Shown here in pieces: positions 22,565-34,903 of a stretch of DNA of 64,000 nt. Every line of letters starts with the position of its first letter. Position 1 is the first letter of the stretch. Source of the DNA: Catenaria anguillulae PL171 (taxonomy: Eukaryota > Blastocladiomycota > Blastocladiomycetes > Blastocladiales > Catenariaceae); the NCBI GenBank assembly GCA_002102555.1, contig MCFL01000046.1:1-64000 (forward strand), written 5' to 3'. Made by a program: the position numbers and the translations under genes. Below the pieces are notes generated by a model that saw only the letters and a program-made list of their open reading frames with translations, searched no databases and was not told the DNA's origin.

Positions 22565-22859
22565 GATGTCTGGTGATGGTATCAATCAATACCGTTGCAT
22601 TGGATTGGGATGTTTTCATTGACGAATGTCGAGAACAGTGGGATCACACAAAGAGAGCAAGCGAGATGGATGGTGGAGACGCGTCACGTGAGAGCAGTGC
22701 GTGTTCGCATACACGCGACGGACTGACGATGGAATGGACTGTGCTCTGTCGTGAATGCGATTTGATGGGCAATGCGACGATTGCCTGATGGAATGGAATG
22801 AGAATCTCGCACAGCATCGGATAACCATAGCCAGACATCAATCAATCTTTGCCATCACC
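22565..22859. promoter_or_regulatory. Divergent promoter between RPC3 and Pol5
   Basis: 295 bp separate the two start codons. No clear TATA box is seen. Both products serve RNA polymerase III or ribosome-related functions, so joint control is plausible but is inference. Confidence 0.4.
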
Positions 22860-25800
22860 ATGAAGCAACGGTCCAACGCCCTCGCGCGCAACCTGCCGCC
22901 CCCTGCCGTCCTCCAGCACTTTTCCGACCTGGCCCAGCTCGACGAGGCCGTTCGTGTGCAGGCCGCCCATGCGCTTCTCAAGCACTTGCACCCGCTGCAC
23001 CAGTCGTTTGTTGCCCCCGCCGGCGCAGATCAAGATGACCTTCATGCCACGCTCCACCCGCACGTCGCCTACGCGATCACCCGCCTCGTCAAGGGCCTGC
23101 CCTCGTCGCGGTTGGCCGCTCGCCAGGGATTCACTTTGGCCTTGTCACTCGTGATCCGGTTGGCGTACCCCGTGGTTCAATGGAGGCACATCCAAAGCCT
23201 GCTCCAGAAGCACATCTTGTCTGCACCCTCTGACTCGAACATGGACGAGCGCGAAAAGTTGTATGGGCGCATGTTTGTTGTGGTTGCGTGCATCGAATCT
23301 GGTTTGCCGAGCGTGGTAAGCAACGAGGAGGATGTCAAGCAAATGGCCGAGCATCTCATGCAGGTGGCAGATAAGAAGGCATTCCTCAGGGAGGCAGCGT
23401 ACGCTGCTGCATTCAAGCTCGTGGTCACCGTTTCTGTACGGCTTATTCCCACGCAATGCATGTCTCGCTCTCAGGCAGTCACTCACTCGATTCACATTCA
23501 AAACACAACAGGATCAACACAAGCCGGCCGTCTTGTCACACTCGCCGAGTTCCTGCCCTCTGACCTCGCACACGTTGACCATCTCACCCTGTCCCTCTTC
23601 CTCGATCTTGCTGGCGTCCCAAACCTCCCTCACACGGACCTGCTCACGTCTGCGCCCATCCACGATCTTCTCCTTCACGCCGCAAGCGTCGCACCTCGCC
23701 TTCACCTCGTTTGGTCGGTTCTTATTGCCAAACTGCTCGACCTCTCGTCGCCCATCAACCTCACGTCCTCGTCGCTTGCGCGCTTGCCCGCATCCAATCG
23801 CTGCCGCTGCTGCCCCGATCTGGTCGGCCATGGACGCGGCGTTTCTCGCATCTCACTTGCCACAACGCCAAGCCGCCGCACTTGGTGTCTTCACCTTGCT
23901 TGTCCAAGCCGTACCGCAGGCGAACTCGCCGCGTGTTTACGCCGCACCTCGTCAAGGTGCTCGATCAGGCCGCAGCCTTGGGCGACGGAAACTTGCTGAC
24001 GCCGCACGCAAAGCGCGCTATGCAAGCCGTGGCCGAGGTGGCTGTCGTGGATGCCGCCGTGGTGCCCGTGGTGTTGGCGGCAGTCAAGCCGGCAACCGTT
24101 GCGGCGCTTTTGCAGCAGCAGCCATCCGCGGCATCAGATGCCACGGACGACGACGACGACAGCAAGGACCAAGATGCACAGCCAGCCAAGTCGTTGTCGC
24201 CCGTCGACCAACTGCTTGCCCGTTTGACTGACAAGGACATGGACGCATTTATTCACTCGCTCATTACCCGCGCCGAGCAAGCTGTTGCACAGACCACGTC
24301 GGCCGACTCGATTACGTCCACGGCCACCGCACTCGATGCCTTGCTCAACCCGGCCCTGCTTACCCGCCCCACTACCCGCATCCACATCGCAAAGTTCCTG
24401 CTTTCTCCCGCGCACCGCGCACATCACCCAACACAAGCCGCCACACGCATCCTGACGTACCTCGCGCGCGCCATTCCCGCGCCCGAATCCATTGCCGGCG
24501 CGCACGCCCTCGCACTAATTTACGCCGAGTTCCCCGAACGCCACCCAAAGCTGTTGGCATGGGTCAGTCAGGGCGAGTCAAAGGACAAGCACGAGGCTGC
24601 CATTCGTGCCCTAGCCATGGCGGGACATTTGGTGCTGGGCACGGACGCCGAGGCGGATGGATTGGCCATGCGTGCGGCCGAGGTCGTGGACGAAGTTCTG
24701 GGGGTGTGGACGCGCATGCATCCGGGAAAGAAGCAGGGCAAAAAGGGCAAGAAGATGCAGGATGACGAGGAGCAGTTGCATCCGCTCGATGTGCTTGCGG
24801 ATGTGGCGCTTGAGTTGACGGCGCATCCCATGGCGTGGCTGCGGCGCGTGTGTGCGCAGGTCGTGGGGGTGTTTGCTGGTGAAATGACCGAGAACACGCT
24901 GGGGTTGATGGTGGGCGCGTTGCAGGGCGAGACGGGTGAGGATGAGGATGACGATGAGGAGGATGACGACGACGACATGGGCGTTGATGCCGAAGACATT
25001 GACGAGGAAGAAGACCAAGATGCCATGGATGTGGATGAAGTTGCCTCGGACTCTGACGCCGACTCGGACTTGGACTCTGACGACGACAATGACGATGCTG
25101 CCGCCCAAGCCAAGGCCGACCGCAACACCCAGCTCTCGGCCGCCATCACCAACGCCCTGCGCGCCTCTGGCATTGCCGCGCGCGACGACGCCAACGACTC
25201 GGACGCCGAGTCGGACCTCGACGACGACCAAATGCTCGCCCTCGACAATGTGCTTGGCGCCCTTGTCCGCAAGCAAAACACGCGCTCGGCGACCACGGAC
25301 CGCTTGCACTTCCAGTACCGCGTGGCCGATCTGATTGGCACCTACCTCAAGCACCGGCCCACGGGCGCCACGCTCACGCACTTGCGCTTTCTTGCCGACG
25401 AGATTGCAGAGACCAAGGACAAGCAGTTGGCGGGCAAGTTATGGGCGGCCCTGGGCAATGTCAAGAAGATTGATGTCGAGGGGGCCGACGATGGCGAGGT
25501 GGATGCCATCACGCTCATGTTCCTCAAGGGCGACCTGGCCGCCGCGCACGGCGTGCTCTTGAAGCTGTTCAAGGCGCATCCGCCGTCGGCCGAGGTGACA
25601 AAGGTCATGCTTGCAGACTTGAAGCGGTTCAAGTCGATTCTCGCCGGGTTGGCAAAGACGGTTCCGGGAGCGTGCAGCGACATTTTGGTGGAGGTGGTCA
25701 ACCGGTTGAGCCGCAAGTCGGTCAAGCAACTGGGACCCGTTGTCACGCCCATGTTTGAGCGTGTGCACACGACCCCCGAGCTCAAAGCCGCGCTTGAAAA

Positions 25801-26599
25801 GGTGCAGGCCAAGTTGGCCTCGGTGCTTGTGACGGAAATCAAGGACAATGTCAAGGACACGGCCCTGCTCAAGGTGGCCGTGGCCGGCGTGCGTGCTTGG
25901 GCAAAGGCCGGGCTAGGCATGCAGGTGTGGAACGAGTCGGTCATTGCCAAGATTGGCGAGACAGAGATTCCGACCAAGCAGGCGCCCGCCGCCTTGTACC
26001 GCGAGGTGCTCAAGTTGATTTCGTCGCCGCCTGCCGCTGCTGCTGCCGACACTGCTGGAGCCGTGGTTCCCCCAACCCCGCGCCCAAACGCCGCCAACAA
26101 GAAGACTGCCGCAGCAACCCCGCTTGGCGCCGATTTGGACACGCCTCGCCCGCCAAAAAAGGCCACAGTTGTTGCCGCTGCCTCCAAGGCGCAGTCTGCG
26201 GCTGTTGCCAAGAAGCTGGCACGCACGCCCGAGCTCAAGGTGCAAGAGCCGCTTCCGGGCACGCTTGTGCCTACGCCCGGCACTTTGAACACGCCGTCGG
26301 CAGCAGCAACGCCCAAGGCAAGCAAGCAGCAGGGTGGCAAGAAGGCAAAGGGTAAGTTGTCCCGCCAATAGATTGATTTGGCTCCTCCTTTCTGTTATCC
26401 TTTTACAAAATACACGTTAGTTAACATTCTTTTGGCTACTGCTCGACTCTTAGGTGTCCCTGGATCGGCCAATGCGGGCACACCAGGATCGGTCGTCAAG
26501 GCAACTCCGTCGAGGGTAAAGGCAGTGGCCAAGAAGGGAAGTCAAGGGAACGAGAATGCCGAGGATGCAAAGGCCGAGTCATCGTGTGTGATTGCCTAA
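22860..26599 (+). CDS. Pol5/MYBBP1A-family nucleolar protein (DNA polymerase phi)
   Basis: Start ATG 22860 (MKQRSNALARNLPP). The first 200 residues carry the Pol5/MYBBP1A signature of a helical-repeat protein (RLVKGLPSSRLAARQGF, then LYGRMFVVVACIESG). The middle has a long Asp/Glu/Ser-rich tract (about 24935-25100), as in the family, followed by more helical repeats and a Lys/Ala/Pro-rich basic tail. The last intron is clear (26352-26453, GTAAGT..CTTAG). A first intron at 23436-23511 is likely, but the frame after it is off by one. Further switches occur at about 23760-23830 and 23925, where three frames each hold a piece of convincing protein. These sit at short homopolymers and look like assembly indels. 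Family members act in rRNA gene transcription and ribosome assembly. Confidence 0.82.
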
Positions 26600-26823
26600 A
26601 GTTGACTTGTGCATGTATTGCAATGTGTTGTGTTCTTGACATTCTTTTTTCCAATGTGTATAACCGTATGTATAATCAAATGACTTGTATATTTCCTGTG
26701 TACGGACATGTGTAAAGACGGTTGATGCAACCAAATGCATCCTTCATGCGGCACTACCTGAGAAGAAACACTTGAAGACTTCCCCGACCGGCCACTTGCA
26801 CACGGCCAAGCAACACGCGTTAA

Positions 26824-28397
26824 TCACGACCACGGCCACGGCATATCGTACACGTCGCCCGTACACTCGCCACCACTCTCGCCCACAACGGGCCATTTCT
26901 CCCTCCACTCCTGCAACCGCTTATCCTTCACGACCCACCTGTCGATCAACCACGCCTCCACCGCTGCATCCTCCTCGGGCAAATCCGTAATGTCAAACTG
27001 GTCCACATGTACGTGAAACTTCCACAGCGTGTCCAAGCGCTTGCTAAACAAGTCGAATCCCGTTGGAAACACTTGATTGAACGTGCCCGTTGGCAAATGG
27101 TACGCAGCCACGGTGAAGTCGAGAACATGCGTGAAGTGCGATGCACGCAGTTGTTTGAGAATGGCCACAAACCCTTTTGTGCGCGGGAACAGTAGGTTGG
27201 AAAGCATGGGTTTGTCGTGCTTTTTGGACCAGGCTTGCGATTGTGCGAGTTTGGACGGGGTTTGCCTTGTGCCTTCGGGGTAAACGACCATCCAAATGGC
27301 TTGGTTGCCGGCCTTCCATTCGGCAATGCGCCGAGAAATGAGTGCTTGGTCTTGCTCCCAGTTGCGTTTGAGGAAGACAAAGCCTGCAAGGCGAATGAGC
27401 TGTTGTGCGCCAAGTCAAACATCAGGTGTGAGTGAGCGGTCCAGCCGTGCCATGCGTCAAACGAAACATCCAGGAGTCTCAAGAGGCGAATATGAGTCTC
27501 AAGAGGGCAAATGTGCATACCCATCCAAACAAGGGCCAATACTTGTGTGAGTCCTTGGATAAGTACCGGCAGTGTCCAAGCATATTGCGGCGAATAGCCA
27601 CAGCGTGCTCCAAAACAAAGTCGCAGAAAAACAAGTGATTGGCAATCACGAATGCCGACGCTGGTGGCGGGAGATCGTCACGCTGTGTCCATGGCATGGT
27701 GCGTTGGATGTTGTAGGGCAGGTGCATGACGTCGCCCGAGAAGGTGATTTGAGCTCCGTGACGGCGCTGCAAAGTGCAAGGCACAATGAGCCGTGAGCAA
27801 CTGATCCGTCGATGACCTTGGTGACACAGGGTAGAGAAATAGGTACTGTACCTCGAGCATGTACTGAATGTAACCCCAAACTGCCCGCAGCACTTTGGAG
27901 TTGACAGCCGCGACCGTCTTCTTGTGGATCGGTCGCAGAAACAGTGCAGCGACTTGAAAGAGGTTGGAAATGGCCAAGATGAGGGCAAACAGGGTGCCAA
28001 AGAAAGACAGCTTGATGGCGTGTTTGGCCTTGAGGGCATGCCGGCGGACATTGATCCACTTGGAAATGGCAAATGAGGTGACGTGGGGCATGCCAGGAAC
28101 ATGGGCGTTGGCCCAACGGATGCCTGAGGCTACAGCCAAGGTGACGGGGCCAGGCGGATCGTGGGCCATATCTGCATTGGCGTCGCTGAGGGAACTGGGA
28201 GACAGAAAGAGTGCGAGAGCCGAAGCAGTCGAGCCCTGGTTGGAGCTGCTGGCGTCGCTGGTTGTCGAGGATGCGTCGTCAGCAGAGCCTGATCCTGGTG
28301 CAAGGTCGCCGTTTGGCTGCTGCTCCTGCTGCCCGTGGGCATGTTTCCGCTTTGTAGATGCGGGGATTGCGTCCATCGGTGCGATGATGTCAGGCAT
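26824..28397 (-). CDS. AGPAT/LPAAT-family lysophospholipid acyltransferase
   Basis: The three exons (28397-27852, 27766-27521, 27399-26824) join in phase to 455 residues. An Ala/Ser-rich leader is followed by a hydrophobic segment (about residues 130-155). Acyltransferase motif I is NHLFFCDF (HX4D, about residue 225). Motif II lies around the lysine/arginine-rich KRNWEQDQ, and motif III is YPEGTR (about 307). Motif IV is LLFPRTKGF. This motif order matches 1-acylglycerol-3-phosphate acyltransferases of the AGPAT3/4/5-LCLAT type, which add an acyl chain to lysophosphatidic acid or related lysolipids in the ER membrane. Which lysolipid is used cannot be decided. Introns of 85 and 121 nt have standard ends. 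Confidence 0.9.
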
Positions 28398-29125
28398 GGA
28401 CGGAGATTGGAGGCGGACAAACTGGCCAGCGTGAGGACAGTCGGTACGATGCTGAATTATTTATTGTCACGGCAGCGTGAAATGAAATTCATGAGGTGAA
28501 CTTGACGGGTGAAGGTCCATTCGGCACAGCAGCGTATGCATTTACCTACCCAAATGTCCGGCGTCTGTCTGATCTCCACGTGTCCTTCCAAGTTCGTCGA
28601 GTTGTTCCGCCGACTTCGACACGCCGCCGCCGCACCGTGCACCTGCCTCTCAACGCCAGCAAAACGGGTCACCCCTGCTCCCGCCTGCTGGCTGCCGTCC
28701 CCAAATCCCCACCAAAGCTGTTCCGCGCGCTCTGCGTGGCCACTGCCACAACGCGTACTGTTACCAAGACGCGTACATGCGATGTTGTGCCATGTGGCGC
28801 CAGGTACGTATTTAGGTACCGGTAACGGGCAGTTGCACGAATTGTGGGCGGCAGTTAACACGTGATGCGTTGGCATGTGGTTTGTTGCTTGCCATCCTGT
28901 TGGTGCAATTCATTCGAGTCTAACATACGAACGCGAGAATCGATTGCCGGAGCTGCTACGCCTTGCCATGTGACCAAATGAGAAACGACTCCTCGCAACG
29001 TCACACTGCCTTCTTCTACTATCATCTCCGTCACGAATATCAACACAAGCCCACATCTCCCTCACACTTGAACGCCATCCGCCATCTCCCATCCCATCCC
29101 ATCGGCGACACTTGCTCCATCGACA
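28398..29125. other. Divergent intergenic region
   Basis: It lies between the divergent acyltransferase and TRAPPC13 starts. I see no gene, RNA or repeat; short ORFs on both strands are not convincing. Confidence 0.5.
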
Positions 29126-30913
29126 ATGAACGACCCGCTCTCGGATCGCCAAGCAGCATACGGGCCTACTGGTGCCGCTGCCCCGTCTGCTGCTGCCGCA
29201 CCCGAATCCCACTTTCTCGCCGTCAAGCTGCTTCGTTTGTCGCGACCTGCCCTCGCCCTTGGCGCGCCACAGCTCTCCTTTCTCAGCGTTCCCGTCCAAT
29301 CATCAGCAACCTCAATTGACACAGATTCAACGGCTGAACCTACACCAACACTCGCACCAAGCGACGCAACATTCCTCACTTTACCGACATCCTTTGGCAA
29401 CATCTATCTTGGCGAATCGCTCGACTTTTCCCTGCACATCAACCACGATGGCCTTCCACAGTCGGACCCTCCCGCATACCAAGTTGCCGTCAAAGTCGAG
29501 CTGCAAACCACAAACACACGTGCTTCGCTTCTCGACACGCTTGCACCCCACATCCAACTCGGCGCATCTGCGTCTTGGCCCGTCCACCACGATGTGCGCG
29601 AGCTGGGCATGCACATTCTTGTTGTTCAAGTCAGCTACAACTCGGGAAAGTACTTGCGCAAGTTTTACAAGTTCAACGCTCTCAACCCGTTCCAGGTCAA
29701 GACAAAGACAACACCGATGCCACACGGACGCGTTTTGTTGGAACTTGCTGTGCAAAACTTGGCGCAGGCGCCCGTTGCACTTACTCGCGCCGCGCTAGTG
29801 CCGAATGCGGCCGCGTACCAGTGCCGTGACGTGCTCCCGACCCGCGATCCAACAATGGCGGCGGCCGAGGATAATGGCGACAGTGTCACGTACCTCATGC
29901 CCATGGATATTCGACAGTTCTTGTTTCTCTTCACGTCACGGGCATCTTCGTCGTCACCGCTATCGCCCTCTCCATCCACTTCTTCCACATCTTCACTGCC
30001 ACCTCTGGGCCGCCTTGAACTTGAATGGGATGGTGCCGCGTCCGCTGGCCGCCTGCAAACCCCACCGCTCCCACGCAAACCGGGGCAGGGTGACGGCGAC
30101 CTTGAAGTCGCGGCCGTCGCTGCACCCTCGTGTGTCCCCGTGGGCCAGCCGTTTGCCATCACACTGGGCATCACCAACAACACGCGCATGACGGCGTCGC
30201 TCTCTGCTGTGTTTCTCGACAACCAGACGGCCGCACCGGCATCAGCTGCCCAAGCCACACCAGTGGGTGCAATCCCAACACGCCCACCAATGCCGACGTC
30301 GTCTGCACCTGCACTTTCATTCACGCGCCAAAACCCCTCGCCCATCAAATCGACCATCTCACTTGCGTCTGTGAATGCTGTGGGCGGCGCCGGGGGTCGT
30401 GCAAGCCCAAGCATTTCGCCTCCCGGGTCGCCCGCCCGCCGATCCGCTTCCGGCACAGGCCATCGACGCGCCGGTTCCCTGACTGCGTTCCGGCAATCCG
30501 TCGGTGCATCGACGGCGTCACCTTCCGGGTCGGCAGGCATATCGCCATCACCGTCGTACATGGCGTCGCCGCCAGATGCAGCAGCGCCAGGGCCAGGCGC
30601 GCCCATTGCCTTGTCTTTGTTGCATCAAGTGCAGCTGCCTGCGATTGCACGGGCGGCGGACGCAGTGAGGGCAAACAAGTTGCTTGTGATGGGCGCAAGT
30701 ATGGTCAGTGTACCTGACGTGCCCGCGGGCGCCACGGTCAATGTGACTGTGCGCGTGGTGGGCGTGGTGAGCGGGGTTTTGGGGTTGCCAAGGGTTAGGT
30801 TGGTGGATGCGTTGACTGGGGTGGCGAGGGAGGTGGATGCAAGGGTTGGTGTGTGGGTTGGCGGGGTGGGGCCGCCCAGAGGGGAGGCGGCAAGTGGCCG
30901 AGTGATGGCATGA
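29126..30913 (+). CDS. TRAPP complex subunit TRAPPC13
   Basis: A single exon encodes 595 residues. The N-terminus fits TRAPPC13: an AVKLLRLSRPAL opening, LPTSFGNIYLGE (about residue 90), and the HHDVRELGMHILVVQVSY strand (about 152-169). LRKFYKFNALNPFQVKTKT follows. The later half has Ig-like beta segments, ending in GASMVSVPDVPAGATVNV. The protein is longer than the human one (about 417) because of Ser/Pro/Ala-rich inserts at about 280-300 and 365-500. TRAPPC13 is a TRAPPIII-specific subunit in metazoa and filamentous fungi, acting in Golgi and autophagy traffic through Rab1 activation. It is absent from S. cerevisiae. Confidence 0.9.
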   Translation: MNDPLSDRQAAYGPTGAAAPSAAAAPESHFLAVKLLRLSRPALALGAPQLSFLSVPVQSSATSIDTDSTAEPTPTLAPSDATFLTLPTSFGNIYLGESLDFSLHINHDGLPQSDPPAYQVAVKVELQTTNTRASLLDTLAPHIQLGASASWPVHHDVRELGMHILVVQVSYNSGKYLRKFYKFNALNPFQVKTKTTPMPHGRVLLELAVQNLAQAPVALTRAALVPNAAAYQCRDVLPTRDPTMAAAEDNGDSVTYLMPMDIRQFLFLFTSRASSSSPLSPSPSTSSTSSLPPLGRLELEWDGAASAGRLQTPPLPRKPGQGDGDLEVAAVAAPSCVPVGQPFAITLGITNNTRMTASLSAVFLDNQTAAPASAAQATPVGAIPTRPPMPTSSAPALSFTRQNPSPIKSTISLASVNAVGGAGGRASPSISPPGSPARRSASGTGHRRAGSLTAFRQSVGASTASPSGSAGISPSPSYMASPPDAAAPGPGAPIALSLLHQVQLPAIARAADAVRANKLLVMGASMVSVPDVPAGATVNVTVRVVGVVSGVLGLPRVRLVDALTGVAREVDARVGVWVGGVGPPRGEAASGRVMA

Positions 30914-31941
30914 GTCGTGCACATTTCTTTAGGGGTGTTCATGCATGGCGACCGATAGCGTTCGGACTTGCACTTTGCCACTATATCTGGGACATAAAAC
31001 GTGACCCGAAGGTTCATTTCCATCGTTTCGCGTCGGCACTGGGCTCGCCGCACCCATCAATCTGGCGGCATGCATGTATTCGAGTCTGGTCATCGAGTAT
31101 TCCTCATCGATACTTACAGGATGTTTACAATTGCACATTTCGATGGCCAGACAGGTAGGTGAGACAGAGTCAATGGGAAGATTGAGCGTGGGAATGTGTG
31201 GCGGAAGTGGCGAATGATGATTGTTGGATGTCTGTACGCTGCAGAACCCCGTCAAGTTGTACCTACACAATGCCTGGCTGGTTTGACCGTGCACATCGCT
31301 GCTCGTGGGAAACTCGACTTGAGTCTCCATGATCGACGTGTATATTTATGTGCCAACATTCACCCGCACGTGGAATGGAAACTACACACAAAACTCGATT
31401 CGGGTGCGGGGTGGCCTCGCCGGCTTCAATGCGTAGCGCTTACTCAAGCAGAGTCGCACCTTGTGACTTTCGAGGCCGCTGACGAGAACAACGAAAGCAG
31501 GACGGCCGGGGAAGATGTGCGACCGTGCAGGATCATCTTGACCGGTTGGTAGCTTGCCTCCCGAGTGGATTGGAGTCGATGCGACCGTTAAGGGCGACCG
31601 AACCGGATCATCTGGGGGCTGGGCGACGCAGTTTTAACGTTTAGACTTCGATTGCGGCCCGCATTTGCTTTCGCTACGCCCGGAAGCGACCGACGGAGAC
31701 CGGCGTGTAGGTGGTGCAGAGCGATACCGATAGCACGTGACATGCCTCCACTCGAGGAAACGCACATTGTTGTTGTATTTACGTTTTTTGCGTGTTTTTG
31801 CTTCTTGTCGGCGTGATGGTCGTTGCTGGTTGCTGCCGGTGATCATGGATGGCAGCACGCAAGGATTCATGAACGAGCCATCGCGACAAGCATCTGACTG
31901 CCCATTCCCACGCAAAAATTTTGGCCATGACCGATGGATGG
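30914..31941. other. Long intergenic region, no gene recognised
   Basis: About 1 kb holds only short unconvincing ORFs. It includes the 3' flank of TRAPPC13 and the distal upstream region of the mucin-like gene. Confidence 0.45.
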
Positions 31942-31949
31942 TATAAAGA
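31942..31949 (+). promoter_or_regulatory. TATA box of the mucin-like gene
   Basis: TATAAAGA is followed within 30 nt by a pyrimidine-rich start region and a C/T-rich leader of about 350 nt (to 32322), a pattern of strongly expressed fungal genes. Confidence 0.55.
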
Positions 31950-32322
31950 CGGACGGCCGCCCGTGGCCCGTCTCTCTCTTTCCGTCCTCAATTCTGAACT
32001 TTCTCTTGATCCCCAACCGACTTGCTCGACTCTTGACTAGTCCAGTTGGCCGACCTCATCCTCCTCATTCACTCCTCGACCCTACCGTTCCTACTACACT
32101 CTTGGCCGTCAACTCAGCGACCGCTGTTGATCCCTCTGTTGACTCTTGATACACGAATACACGTCTTGCCCCCGGCCCGCTCTCTGCCTGTGCTCCTTGC
32201 CACCGTCGTCTCGTCTACAGCCACCACAACTCTGCGCTGCGCGCCATCCCCTAACCCTACCCTACACAAGACTGCCCTGCCCCTCACTTGTCTCCATCCA
32301 CCCCCCCTTCACACTTGACACC

Positions 32323-34253
32323 ATGACCAAGATTACCGCCATCCTCGCGCTCGTTGCGCTCTGCTCCTTGTCTGCCAATGCGTACGTGCTTGTGCTTGCT
32401 TGTTTCGCTTCCCTTCCCACCTTTGATCTTTGATCGCCCACACACAAATCTCACGTGCTGATCACTCTTATGAAACGCGTCTTTCTTCTCGCTTCAGGCT
32501 TCCCATGCCCCGCCCTGACGGCATTGAGGGCGCGCCGCTGGGCGACATCGCCGAATCCGGTCCTGCTCCCCCCGAGGGCGACGTTGCCTTTGACCCGACG
32601 TCTGTCAACACCGAGTTTGAGGATCTGATTCCCGCCGACGGCGAACCCGTGTCGTCGTCGGCATCCGCGAGCCCCATCTCAGCGTCGGCATCGTCGGCCG
32701 CTGCCACGCCCGAGGTGACCACCTTCACGAGCACAACCGCCAAGCCCGGCAAGGGCGACGCGTACCCGACCTCTACATCGACGGACGGCAACGGTGGCGG
32801 CGCTACGGCTACGCTGCCAACGCCGACGGCCACAGTCACCACGACCAAGGGGTCCGGCTATGATTACAACAAGTCGACACCCGAGGTGACGGGCACGCAG
32901 GTCTTGACCGATTTCATTACCGAGACCGAGACACGCACCGAGGTGATTGAAACCACGACGGTTATCGATGATGGTCAAGGCGGCGAAAGCGGGAACACGG
33001 TGATTTCAACGCCCACGAGCACCGCACCCGCCTACGATGACGATGACGAGGATTGTGAGACCCAGGGCTCTGGCGCAAACGTGACCGTGACTGCCACGTT
33101 GCCTGCCGAGACGTCCACGGCCGTGTGCGACTACAATGGCAAGGGCGGACCCAACTGCGGCGGTGGTGACGCCGTGACGGTGACTCAAGTCATTACGGAC
33201 TATGTCACGGACCCGATTGAGGCGACGACGGTGGCCGTGACGCTGGACCGCACCTTTACCGAGTTTGAGACATCCATCACGACCATCACGTCGAGTTGCG
33301 CGACGCGGCCCACGACAACTGTGACCCAAGTCGAGACCACCACGGTGCCTGTCACGTTCACGGTCACTGACACGGAAACAGTCGCGTCGACCGTGATTGC
33401 CCCCACGACAGTAGTTGTCACGTCGGCATCGACGAGCGTGGTGACGAGCACGATTCGCGACGTGACGACCGTGACGGAGCGCGCCACGGCCACAGTGACC
33501 GAGACCGAGACGGTGCCTGTTACCAACACGGTCACAGTGACCAACACCAGCACGGTGACGGACCGGGTCACGTCGACCGATGTGATTATTGGTTCCAGCA
33601 CGGTGGTTGTGACCGAGACCAAGACGGCCACGCAAACGACCGATGTCGAGGTGACCCAAGTCGGAACCGTGACACTGACCACGACCGTGTCTGTGGATCC
33701 TAGCACGACTTCGCGCACGACCACGCCCTGCGAGACATCGACCCCGGTGACGACCACGACGCCTTGTGAGACCACGACGACGGACGGCACTGGTACCAAT
33801 GTGACGGTTCCCACGGTGACGACCACGACGCCTTGTGAGACTACGACGACGGACGGCACTGGTACCAACGTGACGGTTCCCACGGTGACCACCACAAAGT
33901 GCAGTGGCTACGACTGCCCCGAGGAGACGGGCACCAACGTGACGGTCATTATTCCTACTGCCACGGCCACGTACACCAAGCCTTCGTACGAGGACGGCGG
34001 CTCATCGGCTGGCGTGCCCACGACCACGGCCACTTACGCCAAGCCCACGTATGAGGAGTCGGGTACCAACGTGACGGTGATTCCGACTGCCACGTACACC
34101 AAGCCCACGTACGAGGAGGGCGGCTCGTCGGCTGGTGTCCCCACCACAACGGCCACGGCCACGTACACCAAGCCATCGTACGAAGAGGGCGGTTCATCGG
34201 CTGGCGTGCCTACGACCACGTCGACCCCAACCGACCAGTACCAAGGCGCCTAA
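32323..34253 (+). CDS. Secreted Thr/Val-rich mucin- or adhesin-like protein
   Basis: Exons 32323-32381 and 32498-34253 (116-nt intron, GTACGT..TTCAG) give 604 residues. The first exon is nearly a whole signal peptide (MTKITAILALVALCSLSANA). The mature part starts with an acidic/Pro segment and continues as a Thr/Val/Ser-rich chain (TVTVTNTSTV-type beta-prone text) with few Cys. The 3' third has repeats: CETTTTDGTGTNVTVPTV twice in tandem (66-nt unit, about 33760-33890) and TKPSYEEGGSSAGVPTTT-type units four times (33970-34230). Many Thr/Ser are likely O-glycosylation sites. There is no hydrophobic C-terminal GPI signal, so it is probably released or bound non-covalently to the cell wall. Confidence 0.85.
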
Positions 34254-34903
34254 AGAGTTGAGTCGAGACGACCATGATGGATGCCAACTGAGCGAGCAAA
34301 GAGCTTGACGTGTGATTCACTCTCCTTCCCGCCTCTCTTTTTATTTGTCTTTCCCGCCGCTATCCCCCCAGTCCTACTTGCAATGATCTCTCCCACATTT
34401 GTTGTTGTCTATGCCCTCCTGGTTTCCCCCTGCTCCTAGTTACCCACCCTCGAAAATGACTCGGTCCCAACTCGTTTTCATACTATTTTCCCTCCTCCAC
34501 TTCCTGTGTTCCCGACGCGTGCTGTTTATGCGTTCACACACATGGATCGATCCTATTGCCCTTGCTCCCCTCCTCCCATCTCTCCTGCCGTATATTTGTG
34601 GTTGATTGTCGTTTCCATTTGATTCGAAATTGTGCACACAACACCAATCTTTTTTCTCAAATCATTGACGACCTCTTGAATGAAGGATATTTTTTGTCAG
34701 ATGACCTGTACATCCGCCACAAGCCTGAGCTGAACTGAGTGCTGTCCATAACCTGACGAGCGAAGGTACCATTTGAATCTGATAAATAACAGTACTTATT
34801 TTAGTATGTACGATCAACAAGCGATAGTGGAAATGTACAAGGGCATGCCGGTCGACAAGCCAACAGTAACAAGAGAAAAAGAAGCTCAAAAACACGATTG
34901 GAT
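34254..34903. other. Convergent intergenic region
   Basis: This is the 3' flank shared by the mucin-like gene and NDC80, which converge here. It is AT-richer than the coding parts. No gene was seen. Confidence 0.5.

Noticed and set aside
33200-33895. Minus-strand Val/Thr-rich ORF of 231 codons
   Set aside because: It mirrors the low-complexity Thr-rich coding sequence of the secreted protein and has no independent support.
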